A stretch of 64,000 bases of DNA. It comes from a bacterium. Its GTDB lineage: Bacteria > JAGOBX01. The stretch is from assembly GCA_029551925.1 (NCBI GenBank), contig JAKPEO010000007.1, positions 14,672 through 78,671 on the forward strand, given 5' to 3'. This document shows, piece by piece, positions 63,022 through 64,000 of this stretch (positions are counted from its first letter, which is position 1; each line of letters opens with the position of its first letter). The position numbers and the translations under genes were made by a program. The notes under the pieces are model-generated. The model had not been told where the DNA came from, did no database searches, and saw only the letters and a program-made list of their open reading frames with translations.

Positions 63022-64000
63022 GACCATTTAATATTATGATTGTTGACGATTCAAAATTTATGCGCGAATCTATTATTAATTTATTAAAAACAGAACAAGA
63101 TATGAATATCGCAGCTGAGGCATCAAATGGTTTAGAGGCGATAAATACTTTAAAATCGTCTACAATTCCTATTGATGTAATTATTATGGATATTGAAATG
63201 CCAATAATGGATGGAGCTGAAGCAACAAAAGTAATTATGAAAGAAAAACCGACTTCCATCATTCTACTTTCAGCATTAACGCGCGAGCACAAAAAAACCA
63301 TTACGGCGCTGTTAAACGGCGCATTTGATTTTATTCAAAAGCCTGGCGGTAAATCAATAACATTCGATATTGATAAAGTAAAAAAAGATTTAATCGAAAA
63401 AATAAGATTTAGCGCAATTGCCAATCTCACACAAAGATTTGGCAAAAAAAAAGAATTTGAAGCGGCAAAAAGAAAAATCAGCAGATATTATGATTTAGTA
63501 TTGATTGGCACATCTACTGGTGGACCAGGGACATTAGCGAAAATTTTTAAAATTATGCCTGCAAGTTTTGATATACCAATCGCTGTTGTTCAACATATAA
63601 AAGAGGGGTATTCAAAAAGTTTGGCAGAAGGATTAAATTCTGCGTCAGCATTGGATATAAGCGAAGTTGATGGCTTTACTAATATTGTTAACGGCAAGGT
63701 TTATATTGCCAAAGCCGGCTATCATTTAGAATTTTGCGCAACTGGCACGCAATTAAAACTGACAAACTCTGAATTTCGAAATGGGTTTAGACCATCAGTT
63801 GATGTTTTATTTGAATCAGCATTGGCAAATTTTAAAGGTAAAATTTTAGCAGTAGTACTCACCGGAATGGGAAACGATGGCGCGGCCGGCGCCGCAAAAC
63901 TTTATAATGCCGGCCATACAGTAATCATTCAAGATGAAAATACTTCTGTTGTCTGGGGAATGCCGCGAGTAATTTATGAAGCCGGCACATATCATGCAAT
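63018..64000 (+). CDS. cheB: Chemotaxis protein-glutamate methylesterase CheB, 3' end outside window
   Basis: The 327 visible residues include a receiver domain (MIVDDSKFMRES, phospho-Asp58 in IIMDIEMP, Lys108) and the methylesterase domain with catalytic Ser166 (GTSTGGP), His193 (VVQHI) and Asp287 (GMGNDG). Phosphorylation of the receiver releases the esterase, which removes methyl groups from chemoreceptors. The frame is still open at the window edge, close to the expected end (about 350 residues). It overlaps the GT4 gene by ATGA. It fits with the hook protein as evidence for motility. Confidence 0.96.
   Translation, partial: MRPFNIMIVDDSKFMRESIINLLKTEQDMNIAAEASNGLEAINTLKSSTIPIDVIIMDIEMPIMDGAEATKVIMKEKPTSIILLSALTREHKKTITALLNGAFDFIQKPGGKSITFDIDKVKKDLIEKIRFSAIANLTQRFGKKKEFEAAKRKISRYYDLVLIGTSTGGPGTLAKIFKIMPASFDIPIAVVQHIKEGYSKSLAEGLNSASALDISEVDGFTNIVNGKVYIAKAGYHLEFCATGTQLKLTNSEFRNGFRPSVDVLFESALANFKGKILAVVLTGMGNDGAAGAAKLYNAGHTVIIQDENTSVVWGMPRVIYEAGTYHA

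Overview
This 64 kb window is AT-rich (roughly 30% G+C by eye), densely coding chromosome from a bacterium. The sequence suggests a motile diderm with anaerobic traits. Diderm signs are an NlpD-like LysM/LytM lipoprotein, a soluble lytic transglycosylase, a GspC-like secretion protein, several lipoproteins and a heptosyltransferase-type GT9 enzyme. Motility signs are a very long flagellar hook protein and CheB. Anaerobe signs are an RnfC subunit, a flavodiiron protein, an SsnA-type amidohydrolase and an anaerobe-style BioB. I cannot name the phylum; an uncultured lineage is likely. I see no rRNA, CRISPR array, intact insertion sequence or prophage.

Layout. 1-5.7 kb: the edge of a secreted coiled-coil protein, a tRNA-Leu, a permease pair (YraQ-like plus TIGR03943), then leftward genes for an NlpD-like lipoprotein, acylphosphatase and an O-acetylhomoserine sulfhydrylase. 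6-8.7 kb: a leftward wlbB / UDP-sugar 2-epimerase / wlbA cluster for a diacetamido-uronate surface sugar. 8.9-16.9 kb: a rightward housekeeping run from S-adenosylhomocysteinase to a BioB-like radical SAM enzyme, including a ComEA-like protein and a two-gene HDOD-like pair. 17-23.6 kb: an HD phosphohydrolase followed by what looks like a signalling and envelope operon (unknown protein, TPR, PASTA, STAS, P-loop kinase, Hpt with pseudo-receiver). 23.6-31.3 kb: leftward genes for a ThiF/TcdA enzyme, SsnA, an erythromycin-esterase-like protein, RnfC and an 870-residue hook protein. 31.3-32.1 kb is a gene desert.

32-38.6 kb: membrane coiled-coil protein, TPR-SPOR protein, RuvA, lytic transglycosylase, DUF6884-like protein and a GT39-like transferase. 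38.8-46.3 kb, leftward: DUF2156 and GNAT acyltransferase-like proteins, a Bax-inhibitor-1 protein, a soluble hybrid histidine kinase, an oxidoreductase and two secreted proteins. 46.4-49.9 kb: GYF-PilZ protein, pseudo-receiver-PP2C phosphatase, TsaB and a GspC-like protein. 50.2-52.1 kb: a DUF4914-type P-loop protein. 52.2-56.3 kb: flavodiiron protein, lipoprotein, C-terminal processing protease and GT9. 56.6 kb: an internally deleted AAA/PD-(D/E)XK gene. 57-64 kb: phosphohexomutase, FabH, FabF, lipoprotein, a small protein, a GT4 transferase and CheB, which runs off the right edge.

Signalling recurs through the window. There is a STAS antagonist, a PP2C phosphatase carrying a receiver with no phospho-Asp, an Hpt protein with a second such receiver, a hybrid kinase with its own Hpt, a PilZ protein and CheB. 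The less explained features are two copies of a long perfect palindrome, a family of decayed intergenic sequences, the deleted AAA/nuclease gene, the duplicated module in the hook protein and the altered cluster ligands of the BioB-like enzyme.
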